A stretch of 64,000 nucleotides of DNA from Candidatus Eisenbergiella merdigallinarum (GTDB lineage: Bacteria; Bacillota; Clostridia; Lachnospirales; Lachnospiraceae), in assembly GCA_019119355.1 (NCBI GenBank), contig DWXE01000022.1, positions 1-64,000 on the forward strand. The letters run 5' to 3'. How positions within the stretch are numbered: the first letter of the stretch is position 1; every line of letters starts with the position of its first letter. Both the position numbers and the translations under genes were made by a program. A model generated the notes under the pieces. That model ran no database searches and was not told the DNA's origin. It saw nothing but the letters and a program-made list of their open reading frames with translations. This document shows positions 22,743 through 30,511 of this stretch, one piece after another.

Positions 22743-23663
22743 ATGAAGGATCTCACATTATCGCAGCGATGCGCGCTGGTAGGGCTGGACGGACAGGACA
22801 GCAGGCATGGCACCCTGGCGAAGCGGGCGGTTTGCAGGGCAATTGCGGCGGCGCGGCTCCTGGAAGCGGTCGGGGAAGAGGTTGCGGCGAAGCCGGCGGG
22901 GGACGCGGCGCTGGCACAGCGGCTCGGGGAACGCCTAGAACAGGGGCTTTGCGGCGTGAGAAAGCAGAAGAGGCCGGAAGCGAAGCGGCTGGAGGAAGAA
23001 GCTGCCGGACAGCTTTTGGCGGAAGGGCTTCTGGAAGAAGTGCCCGACATTCTGGGGTGCGATATCAACTACGCGACCTCCGGGGTGGAGCTGTTCGCCT
23101 GGCGGGCCGATTCGGAGCGGTATTCCGGCATCGTCGAAGGGCTTCGGGCGGAAATTCTGGAAGATGGGCCGGTGTCGTGGGAAACGGCCTGCCTGCTCTG
23201 GCTCTTCGGGGAGTGCGGCTGCCTGCACGATATGTTTTCCGTAGAGGAACAGAAGCGTCTGGATGAGCGGATGGTGGGGCTGGGCGCCGGGGATCCCGTC
23301 CTCGCCGTTTTGTGGCAGGCGGAATTTCACAGCGGCCTGGAGCGGGCTGCCGTGGGTTTCCTGAAAAGGAAGGAGAACCTGTTCCGGAATCCCTATCTGC
23401 AGGGCGTGAACCTGATTTTCCCGTTTCTGGACAGGAGAAAATCCATTTTCATCGATTTCGTGGTGCTGGGAACCAACGTCCGGGATCGCCGCCTGGCGGT
23501 GCTTGCCGCGCTCTCCGAAAGGGGGCATTATGTGGAGGAGGTCCGCAACGGGGAGGAGACCCTTTTGAAGATCGACAACTGCTATTACCGGATTTTTCCC
23601 GGCGTGCGCAGATATTATAAGGTCCCGGTGCAGGGAGGAAATCTGGTTCCCGTGTACCGCTGA
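22743..23663 (+). CDS. conserved hypothetical protein, possibly GPP34-like
   Basis: A 306-aa soluble, mostly helical protein. The start (MKDLTLSQRCALVGLDGQDS) and the Ala/Leu-rich helices with GTLAKRAVCRAIAAARLLEAV resemble the GPP34/Vps74 fold used in bacteria and eukaryotes as a lipid-binding module, but the match is weak. The C-terminal third (ALSERGHYVEEVRNGEETLLKIDNCYYRIFPGVRRYYKVP) is distinct. RBS GGGGAGGG is good. It is followed 21 bp later by a small MerR-like gene. No function can be assigned. Confidence 0.45.
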   Translation: MKDLTLSQRCALVGLDGQDSRHGTLAKRAVCRAIAAARLLEAVGEEVAAKPAGDAALAQRLGERLEQGLCGVRKQKRPEAKRLEEEAAGQLLAEGLLEEVPDILGCDINYATSGVELFAWRADSERYSGIVEGLRAEILEDGPVSWETACLLWLFGECGCLHDMFSVEEQKRLDERMVGLGAGDPVLAVLWQAEFHSGLERAAVGFLKRKENLFRNPYLQGVNLIFPFLDRRKSIFIDFVVLGTNVRDRRLAVLAALSERGHYVEEVRNGEETLLKIDNCYYRIFPGVRRYYKVPVQGGNLVPVYR

Positions 23664-23684
23664 GGGCTGTTTGGGAGGTGCGCC

Positions 23685-23966
23685 ATGTCCAGGCAGAGGA
23701 GCATGGAAAAAATACAGGCGTCGGAATACGTTTCCATCGGGGAGCTGGCCAGGCTGACGGGCAGCCGCTACAGCACCCTGAAATTCTACGCGGAGGAAGG
23801 CATGCTGCCTTTTGAGCAGGCGGAGGAGAATCTGACGCGGCGATTCCCCAGGGAGGAGAGCGCAGAGCGCCTTGGGAGGATCCTCTCCCTGCGCCGGGAG
23901 GGGAAGACGATTCCGCAGGTAAAGGAAATTCTGGAACGGGATTCCGGGCAGGCGAAAGAACAATAG
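23685..23966 (+). CDS. small MerR-like DNA-binding protein
   Basis: The 93-aa protein has the MerR helix-turn-helix (VSIGELARLTGSRYSTLKFYAEEGML) and the following wing and helix (RRFPREESAERLGRILSLRREGKTIPQVKEIL) but no dimerisation or ligand domain. It could be a stand-alone HTH or a plasmid/phage-type accessory regulator. RBS GGGAGG. Transcription probably ends at the hairpin 24005-24049. Confidence 0.7.
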   Translation: MSRQRSMEKIQASEYVSIGELARLTGSRYSTLKFYAEEGMLPFEQAEENLTRRFPREESAERLGRILSLRREGKTIPQVKEILERDSGQAKEQ

Positions 23967-24004
23967 GAAAAAACAGGAAACCAGATGCGCGGGAATCGCG
24001 GGAA

Positions 24005-24049
24005 TCCGCCGGAAAGCTGTGCCGTTTAAGGCACACACTTTTCGGCGGA
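24005..24049 (+). terminator. long hairpin downstream of the MerR-like gene
   Basis: TCCGCCGGAAAG-C-TGTGCC (24005-24023) pairs with GGCACACACTTTTCGGCGGA (24030-24049) with small bulges. The T-tract is poor (TTGTGTTA). The rest of the gap 24050-24203 is pyrimidine-rich, with short hairpins (ATGGTT/AACCAT, GCCC/GGGC), and contains no gene I can see. Confidence 0.5.
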
Positions 24050-24203
24050 TTGTGTTATACTCTATATGATGGTTGCTGAAAACCATTTCTCTTTCTGATG
24101 GCCCTTGTCTGAGGGCGCTCATCTTTTCTCATTCTGTTCGTTCAGAATCTTTTCATCGCAGGATCCGCTTTTTCTCACACTTTATTCAAATGAGGAGGTA
24201 CCC

Positions 24204-25154
24204 ATGAAACGGTCGGAAAAAATTGAATATGCGCAGAGATTTCTCCAGGAGAGAATCGAGAAGGACTTTCCCTACCCTTTTCAGGTCTCCGGCGAGGAGA
24301 ACTTCTTTTTGTTCCGCTTAAAGAACGGCAGACGGGAGTGCTGTGCCCGCCTGCGGCAGAGCCAGGAGATGCTCGACGTTCTGTGCGAGGGGACGAAGGC
24401 GGAAAGGGAAGTTCAGGTGGAACGTCTCTTCGACCTTTTGCGCGCCGCCATCCAGGCGCAGGCCAGCACCGCTCTGTCGGAGGAAAGCGATTATGAGAAG
24501 GTGAAAAACGACCTGATTCTGCGCCCGCTCAACTATCAGTCCATCCGGGAAGAGCTGGAGGATGTTCCCCACATCCTGGCGGGGGATGTGGCGCTGGTTT
24601 TGTATGCGGTGATGGCTCACGAGGGGAACGATTATTTTACGGCGAAGATGCACAGAAGACAGATGGAGAGCTGGCGGCGCCCGGAGCGGGAAGTGCTGGA
24701 GGAAGCGCTGGTCAACACCAGTTTTCTCTATCCGCCCCGGATTTACTGCGTGGAAGATATCCTTTCCTGGGAGAAAAAGCAGCACGGGGACGGCCGGTTC
24801 ATGACGGAAGGGGAAGCGGCTCCCTTTCGCAGGGGGGCCAGGGGCTATCTGCTGACCAATTCCCTGGAAATCAACGGGGCCATCGCCCTGTTTTATCCCG
24901 GGGTGCTCAAAAAGCTGGCGGAGAGCCTGGGGGAGGATTTTTATATCGCCTTCACCAGCATCCACGAAGCGCAGATCCATGCGGCGGGCATGATTTCCCC
25001 GGAGGCCGTGGAGGCCAGCCTGCGGGATACGAACCGTCACTGCAACCGCAGGGAAGAGGTGCTCACGGACCGGGTTTACTGTTATCGCAAAGAGGAGCAG
25101 AAGCTGGGGATCATTGAAGATGGAGAATTTCTGGAGGTAAAACGGGATGAATGA
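24204..25154 (+). CDS. DUF5688 family protein
   Basis: A 316-aa soluble protein of the DUF5688 type seen in Lachnospiraceae: VKNDLILRPLNYQSIREELEDVPHILAGDVALVLYAVM, then VNTSFLYPPRIYCVEDIL, then GYLLTNSLEINGAIALFYPGVLKKLAESLGEDFYIAFTSIHEAQIH. The role is unknown. The ATG at 24204 follows GAGGAGG. Its end overlaps the next gene by 8 bp. The 237-bp leader upstream is unusually long. Confidence 0.7.
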   Translation: MKRSEKIEYAQRFLQERIEKDFPYPFQVSGEENFFLFRLKNGRRECCARLRQSQEMLDVLCEGTKAEREVQVERLFDLLRAAIQAQASTALSEESDYEKVKNDLILRPLNYQSIREELEDVPHILAGDVALVLYAVMAHEGNDYFTAKMHRRQMESWRRPEREVLEEALVNTSFLYPPRIYCVEDILSWEKKQHGDGRFMTEGEAAPFRRGARGYLLTNSLEINGAIALFYPGVLKKLAESLGEDFYIAFTSIHEAQIHAAGMISPEAVEASLRDTNRHCNRREEVLTDRVYCYRKEEQKLGIIEDGEFLEVKRDE

Positions 25155-26187
25155 CAAAAAAGACAGGGAAAACGGGCGGAATTTCGGGGCGGACGGCAGG
25201 GGGCTGATGCGCTTTTCCTGCGCGGAGGAAGACAGCCTGTACGCCATACGGAGGCTGCGCGAAAAGGAAGAAAGGGGGCTGCTTTCGGAGGGAGAAAGAA
25301 GACAGCTCTTTTATATGGAGAAGCGGGAGACGGAGGGCGAGATCGATCTGACGCCCGCGGTGATCTATGCGGCCGCCAATCACGGCGACTGCTGCGCCTG
25401 GCTGCATCGCGCGCCGCAAAGGAGGCAGGAGGAATGGTACGGCGCCGGGGTGGCCTGGCTGAGACAGAATCCGGCCTTCCTGGAAAAATTCGGATGGAAG
25501 GAACGAAAGAGCGCGGTGCTCGCCGCAGGCCTTTTGACGCTTGCCCTGGATGGGAACGAAGGGCGGCGGGAGCTGGAGGAGTTCCTTCGGGCCGGCTGGA
25601 GCCTGATGTGGGAAAGGATGGGGCAGATCCGGCAGCTGGACGCGGCGGAGTGGGAAGAAATGATGGCTCCCTGGCAGGATTCCTGCCATATGAGCTGCGG
25701 CGTGGCGGCGGTTCTGCTCCTGATGGCCGCTTTAAACGACAGGCCGGTGCGCGACCGGGACCGGCTGTGGCGCAGCCTGCAGAAGCTGAGACAGTTTTCG
25801 CGGGAGTGCTTTCAGCCCGGAACGTCCTGCCCGCCCTGCCGGGAGGAGTTCCCCTTCGAAAAGGAGGATCGGATGGGGTGGCTTTTGTCCCGGTTCGCCA
25901 ATCCCCAGCGGCCGGCCTATATCCGGGAAAAGGCCCGGCTTTCCAGCGAATGGCTGGAGCGGCTCTACCGCGTGATGGCTTTGGCGGGCCTGCCGGCGTC
26001 CGCCTGCGAGACCATGAACTTGAGCTGCAGAGAGGTGCAGCAGATCCTGGAGCTGATGGAGGAGAAGCCCACAGAGAGGCAATATATGACCTTCCTGATG
26101 CTTTACGCGGTGTCCCGGGAGCTGGCGCAGGCGGGCAGGGCCGCGGCCGCGCTGGATGCTCCCGGGAGCAGGGGGCTGCCCGCGTGA
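25147..26187 (+). CDS. hypothetical protein
   Basis: Not recognised. The 346-aa protein is rich in Arg, Glu, Leu and Trp and predicted to be all helical, with regularly spaced Trp residues (SLMWERMGQIRQLDAAEWEEMM) and a Cys pair in GTSCPPCREEFPF. No membrane segment or signal. It overlaps the DUF5688 gene by 8 bp (start at 25147 inside the stop region), so the two should work together. Confidence 0.55.
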   Translation: MNDKKDRENGRNFGADGRGLMRFSCAEEDSLYAIRRLREKEERGLLSEGERRQLFYMEKRETEGEIDLTPAVIYAAANHGDCCAWLHRAPQRRQEEWYGAGVAWLRQNPAFLEKFGWKERKSAVLAAGLLTLALDGNEGRRELEEFLRAGWSLMWERMGQIRQLDAAEWEEMMAPWQDSCHMSCGVAAVLLLMAALNDRPVRDRDRLWRSLQKLRQFSRECFQPGTSCPPCREEFPFEKEDRMGWLLSRFANPQRPAYIREKARLSSEWLERLYRVMALAGLPASACETMNLSCREVQQILELMEEKPTERQYMTFLMLYAVSRELAQAGRAAAALDAPGSRGLPA

Positions 26188-26215
26188 CTGCCCGCGCAGG
26201 GCGCCGCGGACGGCC

Positions 26216-27394
26216 TTATTCGGAAACGGATTCGCGCCGGAGCGGCACCTCCTGCATGTCCGTTCCGGCTTCCGTGAGGATCAGGATGGACGTCACGGCC
26301 CGGGGATCGATCACCCGGTCGAACCTGCTCATGGTGCAGGCGGAGGTCATCGTTTCATCCGTATATCTGTCGGATCCGCCGTCTGCGAGGTAAGGCAGCC
26401 GGGTTCCGTCCTCCAGCACCACGCCCATAAAGTGCGGGATTCCGGTTTCGTCTTCCCGAATCTCTCCCGGGGGGTCTGCGTCATATTGGATGGTGGCGGA
26501 GATCGGGGAGAGGTCCACGGATTTCAGCACAAAGCCGGTGCCGTCGATGGGGCTGTCGGCCGGGAAGCTGACGGTGCTGTCGCTGTCGGAAAGAGGGATG
26601 GCAAACTCCCAGTTTCCTTCCTGCGCCGGGATATATTCGGCTTTGGAGACCGTTCCCAGATTGGAGAGGGAAACGTGCAGCGTCTGGCCGGACAGGCTGC
26701 TTTGCGGATCGGAGGAATGAACGGATACGATGTATTCCAGCCTTCCGCTTTCATCCTGATAGCGGCTGATCAGCCTGCCGTCCCCGTCGCTTTCCAGGGC
26801 GGTTCCGTCCTCATAAACGGGGTTTCCGTTTTCGTCGGAAACGATCCCGTTGTAAAAAGATGCGTTGATACTGGCCTGCGCGTTCTCCGCATCCGGGTCC
26901 TCCCCCAGCCAGGCCTCCGTGAATTCAAAAGCGGGTTCCACGTTCCCGTCAGGAGCGTAGCCCTCCACCAGAAAGGAGACGTGGGCGAAATGGGAATCCA
27001 CGATTACGGTCTGTGGCGTGATGGTGATCGCTCCGTCGGTTACGGACAGGTTTTCGGGGCTTTCCGTTTCCTCCAGCACCGTCGCCACGCCCTGTTCGAT
27101 CAGTTCCTGCTGCTGCGTCTGCGTAGCACGGACAGTTCCCTGCATGCCCCGGCTCCACAGGCGGTGGATGGCCGCGGTAGCGGTGATACCGGCCGCCACA
27201 AGAAGACAGATACACGCGGCGGCAGCGGTCTGCCTTCTGAGAAAGTTTCTCCGCTTTTTCTTTTTCTGCTCTTTTTTTCTGTTCATTTCCAGGTTGCCCT
27301 CCTTTTGAATGCGGGCAAAGGCGTCGTCTGCCTTGCGCAATACGACATCCGGGATCCGGATCTCGTCTGTGAAGATATCGCGATGTTCTCTCAT
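26216..27394 (-). CDS. membrane anti-sigma factor-like protein, DUF4179
   Basis: The 392-aa protein has a cytoplasmic N-terminus of about 50 residues (REHRDIFTDEIRIPDVVLRKADDAFARIQ, followed by a very basic stretch), one membrane helix (about residues 55-77, TAAAACICLLVAAGITATAAI) and a large extracytoplasmic beta-rich domain of the DUF4179/DUF5643 type. Such proteins are encoded next to ECF sigma factors and hold them inactive until an envelope signal arrives. It overlaps the sigma gene by 4 bp (ATGA), supporting this pairing. Confidence 0.8.
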   Translation of the reverse strand: MREHRDIFTDEIRIPDVVLRKADDAFARIQKEGNLEMNRKKEQKKKKRRNFLRRQTAAAACICLLVAAGITATAAIHRLWSRGMQGTVRATQTQQQELIEQGVATVLEETESPENLSVTDGAITITPQTVIVDSHFAHVSFLVEGYAPDGNVEPAFEFTEAWLGEDPDAENAQASINASFYNGIVSDENGNPVYEDGTALESDGDGRLISRYQDESGRLEYIVSVHSSDPQSSLSGQTLHVSLSNLGTVSKAEYIPAQEGNWEFAIPLSDSDSTVSFPADSPIDGTGFVLKSVDLSPISATIQYDADPPGEIREDETGIPHFMGVVLEDGTRLPYLADGGSDRYTDETMTSACTMSRFDRVIDPRAVTSILILTEAGTDMQEVPLRRESVSE

Positions 27395-27909
27395 GGCCTG
27401 ATTCCTCCGTTCTCATAGTAGGCAGCCAGCTTTTTGCGCCCCCTCGCCAGCCGGGTCTGGACGGTGCTGACCGGGATGTGCAGAATGCCGGCGATTTCGC
27501 GGATCCGGTATCCCTGTCCGTAGAACAGGATCATGGGAAGGCGGTATTTGTCTTCCAGCGCTGCCAGCGCCTCTTTGAGCTCCACGTTATAGGAGTCGCA
27601 GGCGGATTCTTCCTGCCAGTCCTCGAAGGATACCCGGTTGGCCTGCTGCTTCCTGATGTCATAGCACTTGCGGATCAGGATTTTTGTGAGCCAGGTCTTG
27701 AAATATCGCGGTTCTCTGATCGTGTCCATTTTTTCCCAGCAGGCGAGGATCGTATCCTGTATCGCGTCCGCAGAATCGGCATCGTTCATCAGGATGGCGA
27801 TGGCCGTGCGGTACATATCCTTCATGTAGAACTGCATCAGATCGGTAAATGCGTCCGGATCGTGCTCCTTTGCCCGTTGAATGTACGTCTGTATCTCTTT
27901 TTCCAGCAT
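27391..27909 (-). CDS. ECF-type RNA polymerase sigma factor
   Basis: A 172-aa sigma-70 factor with region 2 (DPDAFTDLMQFYMKDMYRTAIAIL, DADSADAIQDTILACWEKM) and region 4 (ALEDKYRLPMILFYGQGYRIREIAGIL, STVQTRLARGRKKLA). Region 3 is missing, as in the extracytoplasmic-function group (SigV/SigI-like). It directs polymerase to a small set of envelope-stress promoters, controlled by the DUF4179 protein encoded next. RBS GGGAGAT. Divergent from the fRMsr gene. Confidence 0.85.
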   Translation of the reverse strand: MLEKEIQTYIQRAKEHDPDAFTDLMQFYMKDMYRTAIAILMNDADSADAIQDTILACWEKMDTIREPRYFKTWLTKILIRKCYDIRKQQANRVSFEDWQEESACDSYNVELKEALAALEDKYRLPMILFYGQGYRIREIAGILHIPVSTVQTRLARGRKKLAAYYENGGIRP

Positions 27910-28018
27910 CTTTTATCTCCCACGCGTCGAAGTTGTAAAAGGAAGCAAACAGGGGGAAGCCGCTTCATTTTACATAAATTAGACGGAAAAGAACAGGGAA
28001 AAATCCCGGGGGAAAAAA

Positions 28019-28047
28019 TTTACTTTGCTGCGGAATTCAAGTATAAT
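28019..28047 (+). promoter_or_regulatory. sigma-A promoter for msrC and nth
   Basis: TTTACT (28019-28024), a 17-bp spacer and TATAAT (28042-28047). The 284-bp gap between sigma gene and msrC also holds a leader of about 145 nt after this promoter in which I see no clear structure. Confidence 0.6.
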
Positions 28048-28193
28048 GATAGAAATGCGGAATGCGGCATTCAGGAAGATTGAAGAGAAAAAATACGCGT
28101 CCGGATTAACCGGAAAAGGGATACGGCCTGATCGGGGAAGGAAAATAACGCCCCTTTTCCCTGCGGGGCAACGGCGAAGGAGAGGGAAGAGCC

Positions 28194-28763
28194 ATGGACA
28201 GATATGTTTACGAAGACCTGTACCGCGAAATGGAGGCGGCCCTGGACGAAGGGGATCCGGATGTGAGCGTTTTGAGCAACGCTGCGGCCGTCCTGTATCA
28301 CGGGCTCGAGCGGATCAACTGGGCGGGATTTTATCTGCGGGACGAAGAAGCGCTCTGGCTGGGCCCCTTCCAGGGGAAACCGGCCTGCGTGCGGATTGCG
28401 CTGGGAAAGGGCGTGTGCGGCACGGCTGCGGCCGAAAAGAGGACCGTCCTGGTGGAGGACGTGCACCGGTTTGCCGGGCACATCGCCTGCGACGCTGCGT
28501 CCCGGTCGGAAATCGTGGTGCCGCTGTACCGGGAGGGCGAGGTGATCGCGGTGCTGGATATCGACAGCCCGGAGGAAGGGCGGTTTGGCCGGGAAGATCA
28601 GGAAGGGCTGGAACGGATCGCGGGACTCATTCAGAGCGCCCTGGCTCTTGCGCGGCCCCAAAATCCGGCGGCGCCGGGCGGTTCTCTGGGCGGGATCTTT
28701 GGGCCGGGCGGATTTGAGCCGGGCGGAGCGGAAAGCGAAGCAGGACGGAGGGAAACGCGGTGA
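28194..28763 (+). CDS. msrC: free methionine-(R)-sulfoxide reductase (GAF domain)
   Basis: A 189-aa GAF-domain protein matching fRMsr (YebR/MsrC), which reduces free L-methionine-(R)-sulfoxide in the cytosol. Diagnostic blocks: INWAGFYLRDEEALWLGPFQGKPAC, LGKGVCGTAAAEKRTV (catalytic Cys in GVCG) and HIACDAASRSEIVVPLYREG (second Cys), followed by VLDIDSPEEGRFG. The last ~35 residues (PGGSLGGIFGPGGFEPGGAE) are a Gly/Pro-rich tail not found in usual family members, which end near residue 155. Its stop overlaps the GTG start of the next gene. Confidence 0.85.
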   Translation: MDRYVYEDLYREMEAALDEGDPDVSVLSNAAAVLYHGLERINWAGFYLRDEEALWLGPFQGKPACVRIALGKGVCGTAAAEKRTVLVEDVHRFAGHIACDAASRSEIVVPLYREGEVIAVLDIDSPEEGRFGREDQEGLERIAGLIQSALALARPQNPAAPGGSLGGIFGPGGFEPGGAESEAGRRETR

Positions 28764-29452
28764 AGAAGAGCACGAAGGAAGCGATCCCGCAGGCGCTGGC
28801 CTGGCTGGACGAAACATACGGGACGCAAAAAGAAGGATTTTACCACGAACAGCCCTGGCAGCTGCTGGCGGCCATCATGCTCAGCGCCCAGAGCACGGAC
28901 CGCCAGGTGGAGGAAGTGCTCCCGACCCTGTTTTCCCGTTTTCCCACCGCGGAATCGGTGGCGGAGGCGGATGTGGCCGCGATTGAGGACTGCATCCGGT
29001 CTGTGGGGCTCTATCAGACCAAAGCCCGAAACCTGAAAAAGTGCTGCGCCCAGATCGTGGAGGAGTTCGGAGGAGAAGTGCCAAAAACCCTGGACGGGCT
29101 GCTGGGGCTGGCCGGCGTGGGGCGAAAAACGGGAACGCTGTTTCTGGCGGACGCCTACGGCATCGAAGGGGTGACGGTGGACACCCACGTTTTCCGGATT
29201 TCCCGCAGGCTGGGCTGGGCCAAAGGGAAAAATCCCGTTCAGGTGGAACGGGAGCTGATGAAGGCCCTGCCGAAGGATCACTGGAACCGGATCAATTTCC
29301 AGCTGATCTACCACGGCCGGGCCGTTTGCCGCGCCAGAAGGGCGGACTGCTCCTCGTGCGGGCTGGCCGCCTGGTGCGAGCAGGGACGGCGGGAAACGTG
29401 CGGGCAGGGCCGGCTGGAAGGCGGTTGCAATCGTGCGGGAGCTATGGTATGA
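28760..29452 (+). CDS. nth: endonuclease III (DNA glycosylase/AP lyase)
   Basis: The 230-aa protein removes oxidised pyrimidines from DNA and nicks the strand. The HhH motif with the catalytic Lys is LAGVGRKTGTLFL, the catalytic Asp is in VTVDTHVFRISRRLG, and four Cys bind the 4Fe-4S cluster near the C-terminus in C-x6-C-x2-C-x5-C (CRARRADCSSCGLAAWC). An ordinary Nth is about 210 aa; here a short tail follows. It starts with GTG at 28760, overlapping the stop of msrC (GTGA). Both genes fit oxidative-damage repair. Confidence 0.9.
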   Translation: MKKSTKEAIPQALAWLDETYGTQKEGFYHEQPWQLLAAIMLSAQSTDRQVEEVLPTLFSRFPTAESVAEADVAAIEDCIRSVGLYQTKARNLKKCCAQIVEEFGGEVPKTLDGLLGLAGVGRKTGTLFLADAYGIEGVTVDTHVFRISRRLGWAKGKNPVQVERELMKALPKDHWNRINFQLIYHGRAVCRARRADCSSCGLAAWCEQGRRETCGQGRLEGGCNRAGAMV

Positions 29453-29453
29453 T
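29425..29453 (+). promoter_or_regulatory. sigma-A promoter of the glycan cluster
   Basis: TTGCAA (29425-29430), 17-bp spacer, TATGAT (29448-29453), overlapping the end of nth. It lies 57 bp upstream of pseB and is the likely start of the 29511-33346 operon. Confidence 0.6.
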
Positions 29454-29510
29454 GATACCGAATTTATGGAATGATAAGGGAAAAAGACAGAGAAGCGGAG
29501 GCATGGTTTC

Positions 29511-30509
29511 ATGTTATTGGACGATAAAACGATACTGATCACCGGCGGGACGGGTTCTTTCGGAAAATGCTTTACCAGATACGTGATGGAGCATTCCAGG
29601 CCGAAGAAGGTCATCATTTATTCCAGGGACGAATTCAAGCAGTGGATGATGGCCAACGAGCTGAAGGAATACGGGGACAGGCTCCGGTTTTTCATCGGCG
29701 ACGTGAGGGACCTGGAGCGGCTGCGCAGGGCGTTCGACGGTGTGGATTACGTCATCCATGCCGCGGCGTTAAAGCAGGTGCCGGCCTGCGAATATAACCC
29801 CAACGAGGCGATCAAGACCAACATCCACGGTGCCATGAACGTCATCGAGGCGGCGCTGGACGGCGGCGTGAAGAAGGTGGTGGCCCTCTCCACGGACAAG
29901 GCGGTGAATCCGGTGAACCTCTACGGCGGCACGAAGCTGGTCAGCGACAAGCTGTTCGTGGCGGCCAACGCTTACGTGGGCAATAAGGACGTCAGCTTTT
30001 CCATCGTCCGCTACGGCAACGTGGCCGGGAGCAGAGGATCCATCATCCCCCTGTTTTCCAGCCTCATCGCGCGGGGCGAGACGGAGCTGCCCATCACGGA
30101 CCTGCGCATGACCCGTTTCTGGATCAGCCTGGAGCAGGGCGTGGAGCTGGTGATCAAGGCGCTGGAAGAGGCCAAAGGCGGGGAGACCTTCATCAGCAAG
30201 ATCCCTTCCTTCCGGATCACGGATCTGGCGGAGGCCATGCTTCCGGGCTGCAAAATCCGGGAGATCGGCATTCGTCCCGGAGAAAAGCTGCACGAGATCA
30301 TGGTGACCACGGAAGACTCCTTCACCACCTACGAATATGAGAAGCACTTCATCGTCTATCCGCAGATGACCTGGAACAACAAGCAGCAGCCTGACATGAG
30401 CGGGCGGAAGGTGGAAGAAGGGTTCTCCTACAGCTCCGGCAACAACACGGAATGGCTTTCCGTGGAGGATATCCGCCGGCTGCTGGCGGATCTGCATCTG
30501 GAGAAATAA
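29511..30509 (+). CDS. pseB: UDP-N-acetylglucosamine 4,6-dehydratase (inverting), PseB
   Basis: The 332-aa short-chain dehydrogenase matches PseB, the first enzyme of pseudaminic acid synthesis: UDP-GlcNAc to UDP-2-acetamido-2,6-dideoxy-beta-L-arabino-hex-4-ulose. Seen: NAD-binding ITGGTGSFGKCFTRYV, IIYSRDEFKQWMM, HAAALKQVPACEYNP, the catalytic STDKAVNPVNLYGGTK and the PseB-like end with IRPGEKLHEIMV. It is soluble, unlike the membrane-bound PglF-type dehydratase at 53122. RBS CGGAGG. The remaining pseF-I-G genes lie on the minus strand at 33.5-36.2 kb. Confidence 0.85.
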   Translation: MLLDDKTILITGGTGSFGKCFTRYVMEHSRPKKVIIYSRDEFKQWMMANELKEYGDRLRFFIGDVRDLERLRRAFDGVDYVIHAAALKQVPACEYNPNEAIKTNIHGAMNVIEAALDGGVKKVVALSTDKAVNPVNLYGGTKLVSDKLFVAANAYVGNKDVSFSIVRYGNVAGSRGSIIPLFSSLIARGETELPITDLRMTRFWISLEQGVELVIKALEEAKGGETFISKIPSFRITDLAEAMLPGCKIREIGIRPGEKLHEIMVTTEDSFTTYEYEKHFIVYPQMTWNNKQQPDMSGRKVEEGFSYSSGNNTEWLSVEDIRRLLADLHLEK

Positions 30510-30511
30510 TA

